A DNA stretch of 64,000 nt. Source: Panorpa germanica (lineage: Eukaryota; Arthropoda; Insecta; Mecoptera; Panorpidae). This document shows positions 11,601 through 26,600 of the stretch, one piece after another (the stretch's first letter is position 1; the number at the start of each line of letters is the position of its first letter). Under the pieces are notes generated by a model that saw only the letters and a program-made list of their open reading frames with translations, was not told the DNA's origin and did not search any database. The stretch spans positions 21,612,001 through 21,676,000 of the forward strand of contig OY783207.1 in the NCBI GenBank assembly GCA_963678705.1, given 5' to 3'. The position numbers and the translations under genes are program-made.

Positions 11601-14600
11601 TATCTAAACTATTGTATTCATTTTTGTTCCTACCTTAGATCTTGCATTAGAACATACATAGTTTCTTCATGTTTTATTTATTGAGCACTTCAACGTTAAC
11701 ACAAACGTCCCATAGCAATGCTTGGTAATTATGACATTCCTATTTATGTGGTATTCAACTATAGAGATGCACAAGGAGAACTAATACAGAAATTATAGTC
11801 CAGAAACTTTGTACTTTTAAGTTATATGAGGGCAGATAATTCTAATTCTTGGATATATTTTAAAGTTAGGGCTGTTAATGAAAACTTCAAGTTATCCATG
11901 CACATGTGATTAATTTTTAATATATAAGAAATAAAAATAAAAAATTGTGCTCAAAATTGAAATATTTTTGTATTTTCATTGAAGTACACTTCGGTGCAGT
12001 GACGTAGCTCCGTACCTGTTAATCATACAAAAAATGTTGTATACAAAGCTTGTGGGGAAATGAGTCATAAGACCAAGACATAAGAAATAAGAAGATATTG
12101 CTAATAAACCGTTTAATCGCGAGCAGACGTTGCCCCTTTTTTAAAACAACTTTAAATTTTCCAAAATTTCTTTATGCTGCTTAACGAAGTCAAAAAATTC
12201 CATGATTAGTAGTTAACCCTTTTTGTACCAACAAGTTTGTGTCTTGTTTCATTTATCCCAAAGTTTCACTGATGAATGACTAAGTTCAGAAGAGGAATTT
12301 GGCTTTTTCTCATTCCAGCCACCTTGTCCCTTATCAAAAAAAATTGATGGATAAATTAAATCGAACTTAAAAAATAAGATGGAACACCCTAACGCATTGT
12401 TTCACATCTCGTAACAATAAAAAAAATTATTAAAAACTTTATCAAATTATTATATCAGAAAAATGAATTTATTTTTCTTTTATTAAAGGTAAATCTTTTA
12501 TTTACCTTTCAAAATGACAGACAGGCATGTTTTTATTATTATTTGAATTATAATTTACTTGAAAACCACTGGTATAGCTTTTATCAGATTATCAGTTGTG
12601 ATCAAAGTGCGGTCCAAGACCTACGCAAATCATTCTTACGCTTCTCTAACAGTGAAACACAGTACTTGCCAGCCCGACTTTGTAGTAGAGTGTAGTCGCA
12701 TTAGCACACATTATCATGAGATACGATGGTCGATAAAATTACGTGTATAAAACGTCCCTAAATTAACGGTAGTCGGAGACAAGACACCCTGTATTATTTT
12801 ACAATAGTCAAATATGTATAGACCGAGAGCTGAATGGACTTGAGTTTGCAAAATCTGAGGACCGCATTTTGTCAATTGATTCAAGCTCAGAAAAGTTTGT
12901 AAAGTGAAGCTTAATAAATCGTTTAAAAACGTTTTGACCATAGCTACAAACAAACGGAATGAATGAAACAAAATTAATGAATAAATGTCCTTCACTGACT
13001 TTACGGGTATTCATATTCCGCGGTCTCTATTTGGGGTTTCTGTTCTAGTTCTAGTATTCTGTACAGCTTTAGAGGGGTGTAGCGTGATGCCCCACTCCCT
13101 TCCTCCGCAGTACACCGTGACCCCCTTGTATCGATCCCTCCGCCACCTCAACCCCATCCACGAGAGTTCAACCATCGCGGACCATTTTAATTCAGAGGAA
13201 AATGCGGAACCTGGATACGCGGGAAATGGAAACTCGACATGGATATAAAGGGACCTCACTGATGGGAAATGGAAGGGGAGATAGGGACACGGATGTGTCG
13301 GTGTCGAGATCCGGTCCATGATGCTGCAACTTGCATAGAATGTCCTGATTAAGTGCGATGTGTAAATTACTCGTATGATATTTTGTACTCCATTTGAAGT
13401 TTCGCGTTTCGCGGTAAAACACGCCACACCCACTATTTTGATTAATGATCTATTTATACATTATGATTATGTGTTCCGTCAAAAGGGCCGCTCCTTTTTA
13501 TGTTAATTAAACAACACACTAGAGCGTTTTTTGGTTCGTTCCAGTGACATGCTTCAAATATACTTTCTGTATATGTAGGTAAAAGAAATTGTAACAACTA
13601 CTCAAACTATTGACACCAGGTGGCAACAGTGTGCTAGAAATATGGATTTGCAATTTTAGAAAAACGTACCGGGTGTTTTCCCATAAAAGTATTATTAGCT
13701 TTGAAACTATTGAATGAATGAGAGCAGTTAAGGCAGTTAAGGGTCCGTGGAACAGTCTGTAGCCTGGATTCAATGAAATTTCCACTCCACTTTATTTCGA
13801 ATTGGTTTTTACAATAGGCTTGTGAACCATAACATCATTTCTATAAAAGTGTACTATATATTGATGAAGTTGGCTACGAGAACATCAAATGTTCAATTAA
13901 TTGTTTAAACCTCGTTATATTTTAGGAGATATTAACAACTAAAAAGGTCATTTTGTATCTATAATTATTAAAGGGATCCAGCGTTAAGAAAATTCCAATC
14001 CACAACTACGATGGTCGTGAAAAAGGAAAAATAATCTCGATTACTTATTCTTCTATGTCGTCTTATGCATAGTTAAAACATGCAGCAAAACTGAAATTTA
14101 AATTTGCTTTTGAATATTTAAAAAAAATAAAAACGTCAATATACATATTAGGGATGTAACGAATGTATGATATGAATATAATATAAATCCTATCATTTGT
14201 GTTCTCAATAAAGATATCATTTAAAATAATTTAGTGTAATTAAAAATGTGGTTATTTACTTAGCTCCATTGTGCCTTTAAAAAGTTCAAAGTTTATTTTG
14301 GTTATTATATAATTGTTATTGTATATTGCAAGTTCAAGTAGAAACTAAAATAAAAATATTGTAAACCGAATCAGTTGCATTGTTATTTTATAAATTATTT
14401 TCACTTTTCGTCGCCAAATACATTCGCAAAATATTCGCATAATTTATTGCGAATATTCGTTACATCCCTAATACATATAACAAAATTTATAAAAACAATA
14501 TCTAGAAAATGAACTTACAAGTTCATTGGCTTTTTGTAGATTCATTTGAAATTATTTTTTTATAAGTAGATTAATTTTTGTTGCTGAATTGAATTCAAAA

Positions 14601-17600
14601 AAACTAAATTAATAAATAAAAGGAATAAATCTACTAACAATTGAAAACTGTGGCACGCAGCAAAATGTGGTTATTTAAGGCAGTTCACTAGTAAAACCAT
14701 TTTTATACAGAATTCTAAATTAATACCTAAATATGCTTTTATTATAAGTGTCCTTAATTTAAATACAAAATTTTAATTGTTTTACCCACCTGTGAAAGGA
14801 GATATTAATAATTAAAATGCGCATATGCAAAATGCCTACAAAGTATAACAAGATTCGTTGAAACATATGAGTTTTATCTCAGGATCGGTTCTACAGATTT
14901 AAAAAAAATTACAAAAATATTGTAGAGGAATAAATTAGAATTATTTTTGATTGCTTTTAATGTTGTTTGCCCATTTAGTTAAAGAAGATAAAAGTTTCAA
15001 GTCATTTTTTTAATAATAACACTGGGAAACAGAGTGTCTTCGTGTTCGATCTCAGTACCAGAGTTATATTTTCTTGTATTAGTTGTTATTAAGTTTTATT
15101 ATGCACATACATAATCGTAAACTTATTAGGCAGCAATTGAGCCCACAATATGAGGCTATGACACCACAAAAACTGCTAATATAGTAGCAGGTCGTCTGTG
15201 ATAGGACTCAACATCAGAAATAGGCCAACGTAAAATTTAATTTATCTAATAGTTAAAACAATAACTTTTAATGGGATTTGGAATACTGTTTATGAATAAA
15301 ATGAACAAACATTTTGCGACTTTAAATAATAAATAAACTTTACTATTTGACGAAATAAATTTGATAACAGAGAAACACAAACATTTATAAATGATGTTTG
15401 CTCTATTAGCGGGTTATAAAAAGGATCCGTTTCCAGATCTGCATATATGACCGTGATTGAAACCATTCTCAGCAAACACAATTCGCCTACACGATCTAAT
15501 TCTAACGTTCTTGACTCAATTCAGAGAGGCGCGGTGCGTAGAGGGTGAGCTTACAGAGTGGAAGGGGAAGGGAAATGGGAGAGACTGTTGCTAGGAGTCC
15601 ACCAGGACTTGTATATTGGAACAAGACGAGGGTTTCTCTATATTGCAGAGGGTAACTTTATATGTAAACATAAAAGTTCCCCTCTATTTTATTCTACATT
15701 TCTACCCTTAAAGCGAATATAAACTGCAACAACGGATGATTCCACGATCATATCGAAATGGATCGACACTCGACACGATGCGATGCTTTTCGATACGACG
15801 GCATATTTTGACGTTTCTAGGACGACGGAAAGTGTTTTAGCTGATACCATTTCACTAACTAAACTTTGCAGCCATATTTGTTAAATTGTTCAGCAATTTC
15901 ACGTTAATAATTGACAACGTACGGTAATAATCAAACAATTGCGTAGTTGTCTTGGTGTTACATTATCCATATGTGAACAATGTAACAGTCCACTAACGGT
16001 AAATCATATTAATATTCAATGCTCAAGTAAATATTAAAAAAAAAATCTTAGCTATATTTATGGTTATTTTTTGACAACAGTTATTAAAGAAATGGTTGAA
16101 AAATCTTTTTGTTCGCAATCAATTTGCTTAAATCTGATATACATTTGAAAACAACAAAATTTCATTGCAAAATATAATATAGTAAATAATAAAATAGTAA
16201 TATCGATATAAATTTCATTTAATATTGATGTTGAAAATAACTGTCTGTAAATTTTGGGCCCCACACATATTTCTTTTAATTTCAAATAGCTTTCCAGAAC
16301 ACAGTCCTTATCTACACTACTATTTACTCTACTATACATATATGTCATGACTATCACACCTTCTGCTAATCCCTAATTTATTCTATAGTCATTTTGTTTC
16401 ACTTATTAGTTCGCCACAAATCCTTAGAGTTCCCCATGGATATAAGCAATACATTTTCACTCTCGAATTATTAATTTTAAAGTATCTAAATGATTTACCT
16501 TTCATGTAATATACAATTTGATTGATTACTTTTATTTATGTAGATATACTACTCCAACACATTGAGTAGTTTTTAAATCAACGGGAACTAATAATCTATG
16601 TGATTTACCGGGAAATCCCGCCCTACACTCTCTATTATCCACCACTTCATCTGTTCTGCCTATAATTCAACACATCATTCAATAAAAAAAACTTCACAAA
16701 TCATGAATCAACCTTACACAAAAGTTCACATTAAGTAAAAGAAAAATTCATTACAGCAAAAAGTTCCGTTCCTCACGTTCTATCTTTCAATTTTTTTGTT
16801 TAAAGAATAATTAGGTAACAAAATTGAACACCCACATCTCCTTCTCCCTTCTCATTACTTATTAGCAAGTCAACGGCAAAAATTGTTGCTGTGAAATATT
16901 AATTTTAATACAAAAGCAATTACCCCACACAAAGTATAAAAATAGCAGCCACCTGAGCACGCAAAAAATACGAGCTCGCTGTCAACATGAATTATATTAT
17001 AAATAGCTAACTGGAAATATTGGCAGAACGCGCTGGAAATTAATATGTACATGAATATTGAACGGGGACAACGAGAGAACCCCTAAAAATGTCGTTGCGT
17101 GCTCCATGGAAACAGCAGGCCCCTTGTGCAGACTTGTGTATTCCTCGAAGTATTTTCGTCAGCAGGCACCACGAAAATTGATTTTGGCGGGTTATCACAC
17201 AGATGCTACCGCCTACGGTGCCTACGATGCCTACGATGGAAAGGTAATATGAGAGCGAAGCTTTTAACGTGGTTTATTACATATTATGTTAGTCAGTCAA
17301 GTAAATGATTACTTAGAAAGCCAAATCAGTCATTCCATCGTTATCGTTATCCATCCGCAAACTTGAAGCATGGGGAAAGAAAATGGAAAGTAATATAAAA
17401 AACGGAGGATAAGAAGAATATTTTAACAAGTGTATTTTTGTGACAAAATAAACAATAAATATACAGAGACTGAAACCTCGGTAACCTTACATGTTTATTG
17501 ATAAACAAAAAGGACTTTCGATAGCCGTCTTAATGCATTTAAGCGCCCCTTGTCATAAGAGCGGTCGCACATTAGAAACACCATAGTCTTAAGAAAATTT

Positions 17601-20600
17601 TGCCTTTGTCAAAGAAAGATAAAGACAACATCTTATGAATACAATTAGACTAGTCACGAAATTGGAATTTTGAAAGGAATGGAATGGCGATCGAGGAGGC
17701 AGAGAGGAGAAGAGAAGGAGGCGCAAGTGTGGGAGAGGAGCTAAAGAGAAATGATAAGGAGATACAACAACAAGAAAGAATGGGAAAAATCGAAAAAGGC
17801 AACTACAATACAAGATATAAAAGGATTTGGGAAAGTAATATACCTCAGTACCTAATAGAAAAAGATATAAAACACATAAGAAAGACAGCAAGGTTTAGAT
17901 TGGGAAATGAGGAAAAAGGAAACAGATACTGGGAAAGTAGTGAGGAAAGAAAGTGTAGAGTGTGCGGAACGGAGGACGAAACACTGGAGCACATTAAGTT
18001 TAAGTGTAAAGAAAAAGTAGTGATTGAAATGAATATTGGGCAGCTATTAAAGGGAGGCAGTGAAAGCAAGAGGTGGATGGCGGAAATAGAAAAAAGGAAA
18101 GAAAAAACAGGACAATAAATAAGCTCGTAGCTGGGTTGCATGGGGAACATGAAGAGAGAGGAAGTACTAATAATAAATAGTAATAGTCTAGAAGAGTTTA
18201 AGTTTAGTTTTTAACTTTGAAGTTATATGAAATGCATTAAGAAATATAATAATGTAGATTGTAAAGCCGAAAGGCACACAATTAATATAATAAATAATAA
18301 TAATATTCGCATATCTGATAGATAATGTGCTGCATCACTGAAGCACAGTAGCACATCACTGAAAGCTAATAATGATTCGAAACAGCAGATGACATTCAAC
18401 ATTGGATGCATGCGATTACAATTTTGTTCATAAGCCTTAAACCCATTATGGTACATAAAGATATCATATGTTACTTGAATCATATGAATTTTTATCGTAC
18501 TACATTTTGTGTTCGAACCCAAGAAGAAAAATGAAATAAGGATAGACTTATGAAAATATAAAATATTCTTTTTGGGTATATGCTGAGGAGCAGCTGTTAC
18601 AAATTGCTGTTACAGTTACATCATGTAACACAATTTTTTTTTTAAATGTTTGTAATAGTCTGAATAAGGTTTATAACGAAAGAAACATTTAATTAAACAT
18701 TAAACCCGGAAAAGTAGAACATTCTGGAAAAACTGAAAGTGCTTTTTTCTATGTGATTTTTGCTATTGGGATTTGGCGGATTGTCCAATTGTGAATCAAG
18801 GTAATAGTGACAAAAATTGATTCAATTATTTATTTTCAGTTGAAATGTGAAAAAATTTATTGAAATTTCGAACAGGACAACGTTTGTCAGGTCAGTTAGT
18901 AATAAATAAAATAGATTATTAATGGGCTTGTGTCCTATGTCTTAATTTCTACAAAAGTGTACTATATATTGATAAAGTGGGTTACTAGAACCTCAAATAT
19001 GCAATTATTTTTTAATAACTCGTTATATGTTAGGAGATATTAACAATTAAAAAAGTCATTTTGTCTCTTTAATTATTCAAGGGATTCAACGTTGTGCACA
19101 TTTCAAATGCATGTGACATCACAACCAGTACCAACCTTACAGCTCATAAATCTATGCTATATGTATTTATATATCAAAATATCAAATATTATTTACAGCT
19201 ATTTCAAGAAACAATAAAATTTCAATATTATGTCTGCCTTAGCAGGGTTAAATAAAATAAAAACTTATTATTTTTTGACTTGACTTGATATTTCGACTAC
19301 CAACAGCTACAAAACATTACCACGGCACTGACCTACTCAACAAATAACTGACGTTAACATGCATTTCACGTCATACAAATATGGCCGACCATCTCTAGCG
19401 CTAAAACTACAATTCAAATTTTTAATTGCTATATCTCCGTCAATATTTAGATATTTAATAAAATAGACAGGTCAATATACATTTATTAACATCAATTTCA
19501 ATCAACAATTGAACCTCACTAAAAAATGAGGACACAAGCCCATTATCATTCACTGTTTTAATATTGTTTTTAATTTTGTATTTCAGTTAAATTGTATAGT
19601 ATATGGGAACATGCGTAGTCAATCCATGCGCCATTTTTATTTTAGAATTTAGCTTAAGTTTTCTTTGTTTTTTTTTAGAACCTTACAAGGTCCAATGTTT
19701 CTAAATTAAAAATATTAAATTAAAGAAAACTGTATTATATTATAACCTGCAAAATGTGACAATCTGTCAAAATGCTGTAGGATTTATTTTTAAAAGAAGA
19801 TTAATATCAGTTTGTCAAAAATAAAGAAGTGCAAACAATTTCTATTCTAACTCACATTAGATATATATATTTTATATAGTATAGAATTAGTAAATATTTT
19901 AGTAAATACCTAAATATCGGTAAAAAAAAGAATAGAAAGGTCAAAGGATATACAATTACCCGGGAAACTACTTCTTTAAATTCCCGTCTTTAGAAAAATA
20001 TTATGTAACCAGTACGTTACACATTTACATCTCAGTTCAACGGGTAAGTGCATTTTATAATTTCCTGCAATTTCCCGAGTGGTCAACTAACTCGGTGTGA
20101 TTAATAGGATGACGTAGGAGTCAGGGGGTCAGGGGTTAGCCCCGGTAATCTGATTATACTGAGTTGAAGGGCCCTGTCACAGACACACACATATCGCACA
20201 CACTATACATACAAATATGGCGGACTAGACGGTAAATTATTATCGATTAAAAATTCCACAAACTGATTAAAGTTTAATTATACACGAAATCAAAAAAGAA
20301 TAACTCCCGGGTTATTTTCTTTTTATTTGTTTTAATTTTAAACAGGGTGCCTAATAAATTATTGATTTTATTAATTGCCTTATTTGGTGAAACTAATAAC
20401 AGAGCCCGAATTTATACATAATTTATGAGTGCCCATACACCCACTGAAGGACAGAACAAGACCGATGCTAAATTAACAAACAAAATGCTAATATACAGTA
20501 CGGTCAAAATATTTACTTTATAGCAGTGACGACTGATTTGGAGGGGCCAACTATAGGGACATGACCAACCATGATTTTTTGTTTGAGAGAACAAGTAACC

Positions 20601-23600
20601 TACCCTGTTACTTCTTTGGTCTTTAATTGTTTTTCACAATAAAAAAAAAAAAATTAAAATAAAAAAAATTGGAAAAATTCGCAGTATGTAGGAGGCAGAG
20701 TGACACTGGGCGCCAGTGTCACGTTCTTGCCCCGGTTTGAAAAAAATCGGAGATGCGGTACTGTACATGGCTACCAGTCCAACACAATTTCATTTCCTAC
20801 TAAAGACGTAACGTATATTGAAAATTTATTTATTAGTTGCTCTTTGAAAAATTTCTCACGCGTTAAAAAAAATTGTATCCTGTCCTGTAACAATGGTAAT
20901 ACAATTTTAAGGGTAAACTGGTGCATGTGCAGTAGGTACTGCTAGAGACTAATATGGCAACGCAACTACTGTAGGCTATAATATAGTAAATGTTTATACT
21001 TCGCATGATAACTCGCGCAAAGCATGACAACATACTACGTTGCCAAGTTGAGGAAGCCATACCCCACCATACGCGTATGCTATATAAAAACAATTAAACT
21101 TATTACTAACTGGCCACACAATATAAAAACCAGTCAATTGGTGAAACTGGTCAAACTTTCATTCCGTGTTCTTCTGCAATATAACAGCTCTTTTTTAAAT
21201 TTGTAGAACCTTTCTCGAGATACGCGTTAAAACGGTGCCTTTGTTATAATTTGAAGGCCTCCTGCATACTTTAATTTATCAATATTTCGATTTACAGCTG
21301 GTCAAAACATTTGAAATTTTATAATTAAATTAATCACACTTACATTAACAACATATTTAAATTTGTGACCATTAATTACGTCACTCGCAAATGGAGAAGG
21401 CGGTCCACAAAAGTGACAAGGGGAGAGTGGGAATAATTTATGGATAGCCCCTTTATCAAATTATGTAGAAGTAAAGTTATCTTTCACGTAAAAAATATTA
21501 AATAACGATAATGTTTTGTTATTTATTTTAATGCTATTAGAATAATAAAATGACCTTCTTCTGAATAATAAAATTATAGAACGAATTCTTTTTTGTGTTA
21601 TTAAAATCATAAGAAGACCATTTTAAATATTACTATTCTTAAAACGACTTTCTCGCGTTTTCGTGATTTTAGAAACATAAAAATAAACCATTAACCTCAG
21701 ACGCAGTCCTGGTCCTTCCCTTGGAAACCATCACGAGCCGCTACTGCTCTGTAATACTATTCCGAACATACAAAATATACACAAAAGACAACAACCAAGA
21801 GGAAAGATTTATCTACCAGCATCCCAAATGCGTATATTCATTAAGGCCGCTCTAATTTTAAGGTCCTACTTGTTTTTATCAGTCCAACCGCTCTGAGCTC
21901 GGCTGCGAAGCCGAGGGCGTAAATTAAATTAAAATAATTACGTTGAGTAACATAAAAGCTTTCTGCTTTCAGCCTTCAGCTTTCATGAGATTATTTAAAA
22001 CTGGGCTTTATAGTGGGCGAGTCTTTTGTACAGCTTTGAAAGCTCAATTCTTTTATTACAGAAAAGCTTTTAAAAAAGCGTAGCTAATTTGTATTAAAAG
22101 GATTTTTTTTGTTGAATTTTTTATCCTTTATGTAATACAAAGTGAATTTTTCCTTATTTAAAATAACTTTTATTTGTATTGAAATTTTCCATAACATTTT
22201 CAGACTTATTTTGATTACTCTCAATTTATTCAATGGATTTATGATCATTATATAATTGAAATGTGGATTATTATGAAAGTAAATAGGACTTACGGTAATT
22301 AAGATGATAGAGTTGAAGATACATACCGTAGAATTGTATTTGAATAATATAGAAAAATATCTGACATAAAAAGGTAAAATGGTTAAAAGTACGAAAGTAC
22401 AATAATACACGTCCTTCAATATGTTACGGAAGAAACCCGAAAAACAATTCCAAGTCACTTCCATATTTAGCCTTTGAAATAGTAATGTATCATAAATACA
22501 AGCACAAATCGTGTGCACTCCGCAAACTAGTCGAGCCGTGTTTCGTGACACTATAGAATTTTTAACAATAGCATAATAGGGGATTTTATTGTATCGTATT
22601 TGTATGTATGTATGTATTTAAATACTTTTGAATAGTATTTGTGCACATCTCTGCTCATGATGTCACCAAAAGCATGCACCGAGAAACATACTCGCTCAAA
22701 ATTTGCTCAAAACCAGTTTAGTTTCGTTCGTGCCGTATGTTTTCTCACACCTGTATACACGTTCGTTCTCTCACTAACAACACAGTTGCATTCTCATTCG
22801 GTACGGGCAGATCGGTTTGCAATCAGTCGACTCGTGTGAAGACGGCTTAAGAAGCCACATTTCGCAAAAGGAATTGGAGCTAGGAATACATTAATTGAAG
22901 AATACAGACAAAAACTTGGTGGTACACTGAACAACACCGTTATATGAAGAAAACCGTCTAAACCGTTATTGTTCATGTCAATAATCTGTAACTGAGAAAT
23001 AAAATATCTGCTCGGAAGTGGATTCAGACCTAGATCTTCCATTTAATACTCTTCAATTAGGCTATCCCGTTCCGTATTTTACATTCAGTTTTAATCGAAG
23101 ACAAACATATTAAATGTGTTTTGTAAAGCCTTCCTAACCCAATTTATTAGATCCCAGCAACATAATGTCCGTGTTACGCTTATGCGATATTATTTAAATG
23201 TTGCTTTTAAATGCGAATATAAAGGTAAATATAGAACTAATTAGATTTTAAACACATCTTTCCTCCTCCCTACTTCTACTTTTACAAACTAGCGGATTAG
23301 TGAAAAACCGTTCTCTTATGTTCCCGTGACCCTTACTAAATCACTAAGTCAACTGACGCATATTGACGTATCGCTCCCAGTGGTCATCTATAGCTCTCTA
23401 GGGGGGCGATAGTGGATTCAGAAACATTTGAAGTTCACTATTCCAATAATGGCGACTTATGGCGCCTAAAGCGACATTGAGTCGCCGAGCATCTTAGTTC
23501 ACTATTCCAATAATGGCGGATTGAGGGCGCCATAAGCGACATTGAATAAGTACACTGAGTGAGGGTACCCTGGACCATGTTAACTGATAGTAACTAACTA

Positions 23601-26600
23601 TTGCGATAACTATTAGTACAGCAATATCAGGGCTTATTAGCAACACATCTTCTACGCCTGCGCACAAATCAAATACTGTGGCGGTACAGCCTGTGATCGC
23701 AGTGAAGCAAAAATATATAAGGTGCAAAAATTTTAACCAGAACAATATCTTATAGAAAATGCATTAGTTTTATCTGGATATGCTCAAGCGAGCAACTATC
23801 ATTTTTTAAATAGACGGAAGGAATTTTTAATCATTTATAACCTTTAAAATTTGATAACATTTCAAATTGTGTAATAAAATTCTTCAACAATTTGGCATAT
23901 ATGTATGTATGCATAATTGACTCGAAACATTTTTATAATATTACAATTGTTTTACAAATAACCGAGTGCCATTATCGCAATAGCGTGTTTTATTTATTAC
24001 AATCAACCTTCCGTATGAAATTCAACATTCACAAACACATTTTACCACATTTAACATTGCAGAACAAGGAGGCTCTTATAAATTAATTCTCTTTACAACA
24101 CATCTCACAGAACACTGCGTTCCGTTGTATAATACGTACAGCTCAGGCTCAGGCTCGATTTAATTACAAAAGCAGTACGGCTTACCTAACTGTGGCATGT
24201 TTGGTTGATTCGGTTACGAAGGCACCAAGACACGAAGGCACCATAATACCTGTACCCACGGGCTAAGGGCTTACTACTCGTGCCATATTATAATTAACTA
24301 TGGATTTTACCTTAATCAAGTATAATGCCTGCAGCTTTGTTACTTACTTGTAATTGTTTCTTCAAATCACCTTGTTGCATAATTATGTTTATAATTATGT
24401 TAGAGTAAAATTAATTACCATATTAATATACAAGCTATTAATTCATTCCTTCTTACAAGCGCAATGTTGTTTTTGATGATCCCTAATTAATTCCATCTTG
24501 TTAATTAATTCACTGTTACAGAACTCTATGGCAATGTTTCAAAAGAATAAATAAACATATAAATTACTATTTATATCATAAGGCGGGTATGGTCAACCTT
24601 TTCTTTAGAGAATATACACACTGCAAAACTACACATTTAATATTTTAACAAAGTTTCGAACGAATAAAGTCTACATTTTTGCTAGCGTTCTTGTGTATTA
24701 AAGGGTTTAGCATTTCAAAAAATCGACATTTCTTTTGTGCATAGTTTTATTAATTGCTTTTTAAAATATTTTGACCATGCGAATATTCCAAATAATACGT
24801 AATTTATAGTAATTACTGCCAGTAATTAATGCCATGCCATATTGTAGTGGATGATGTTGTGGTATTGAATTTCATGTTGTAACAACGGTTGAAAAGCAAG
24901 ATCAAAAACTTTTAATATTTGCTGTGTGCAGCCTGGTTTTAGGACATGGTTGAGTAGAAAAGTTGACAACAAGATTACCAACATCAATTATGAATTTATA
25001 TTTGTGCTGTTAAGATAGTTTTGCCGTGACAATCGGAGATAAAAGTATACTCCGACAATCAATACGAAAACGGTGGAGTAATACACAACGGTGGAAAAAT
25101 ACTTAATGGTGGAGTAATTTATTTTTGTCGAAAACTGTACTCGACGCATCGAAACATTCATATGCAGACACTCACTAATATACAATCACACTTTTCACAT
25201 CACACTAATACAATGATACAACTTTAAATATTTGCATATTTTCAACAAATCGATAAAAAAAAAATTCATTTTTATTAAATATTAGTTTTTTAGTTCCTAT
25301 GAACGATTTTTCATATATGAAACTAGGTCTTTATGTCTCGTCATTTCATACTTTATCGGCTCGTTGCATTTTAATTATGTGCACTTTAATTATAAATATC
25401 TCGCTGAAAAGTGCTGAACTACCTTAAGATACTTCACAAGTGATAGAAGACGACCAACAGTCTTTGTTGGGCCCATTAGATTAAATTTATTTCCTATGCT
25501 ACTCGATAAATAGAGACATTTACCAAGTTAAACAAATATTAAACAATCAGAAAATAAATATTTCTGTTTTTTTAAATGGGTAAAATCAAGATATGTAAGC
25601 GGAAGGAATTGAACTTTGTTATTGAATTAAGGATACTTATATTAACATCATATTTAAATTTTATTGTACAAGTGAACTACGAGTACCTTAACTGCCGGAT
25701 TGTACCGTAGTAATAACACTGCCAAACCTACTTCATAAAAGAGACAAACAATAGAATGAATTCCCTATTCCAAATGTTGTCTACCACTGTTCTGGACATG
25801 ACTTTAAAATATTCTTTTAATTAATAAAATCAAATCCGTTACATAAGGCACGAGCTATATAATACGAGTATGTAAACCGCGTTTTGGAACGCAATGTAAT
25901 AATACAATTGAAATCAATATGTTGTATGTGTAGAGATATTCGCAATAATATTGTGTAACGACTGAAAACTAATTCATAACAAGTAATAACATGTTAAGAC
26001 AGTTATTAGGACATGGGCACCAGAAGAATGTTCACTGTGCATTTGTCAATATAGGGGATAAAAATCTGACAAAACAGTAAGTTATTTGTGGAAAACGGGC
26101 AAACCCTGGATAATTTAAAATATTAAAACCTTTATAAGCCAAAAATTGGCGCTGTAATCAGGAAATTAGTAAAGACTCGTAAAATAATTTTAATGTTAAA
26201 TTTAATCATACTTAAAACGTAAAAAGTTGTGGCGTATAGATCTACTAGCGTTTACCGGAGTCGCAAGCAACGTCTGTCTTTTCTGTGTGAATTGAATTTC
26301 ATTTCAAATTTTAATTCCATTTTTAAATTAAAATATTTAACTCGTTCTATATTAACTTTACATATAACAACAAACAATTTTTCATATTAGCTGACTAAAA
26401 AAATAAATTTTTAAAAATATTTTCAATTCATTCCTTGTTTGACGAACTTCAAAATTTGGGATTGCTTTTTTTCGATTTGTAAATTAGATACCAAAATTAA
26501 CGACTATACAAAATTTCAACTTTCTAACCCAATTTTTACCTCGGAAAAAATAGCCCCCATATAAAATTTTGAAATTTTGATATTTTTTTATTAATTACAT

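Noticed and set aside
13011-13433. 140-codon minus-strand open frame as a gene
   Set aside because: No domain, no splice context and overlapping frames on both strands in a GC-rich patch; kept only as an island of interest.
15040-15060. tRNA gene suggested by a B-box-like GTTCGATCTC
   Set aside because: No cloverleaf, acceptor stem or A box can be drawn; considered a SINE-like remnant instead.
17058-17308. Two overlapping plus-strand frames with GCCTACG repeats as a secreted peptide gene
   Set aside because: No signal peptide, and the repeats are few and short; nothing else supports a gene.
22084-22551. 155-codon minus-strand open frame as a membrane protein gene
   Set aside because: Composition is that of chance frames in AT-rich DNA (rich in Ile, Lys, Asn, Phe) with no motif or supporting exons.
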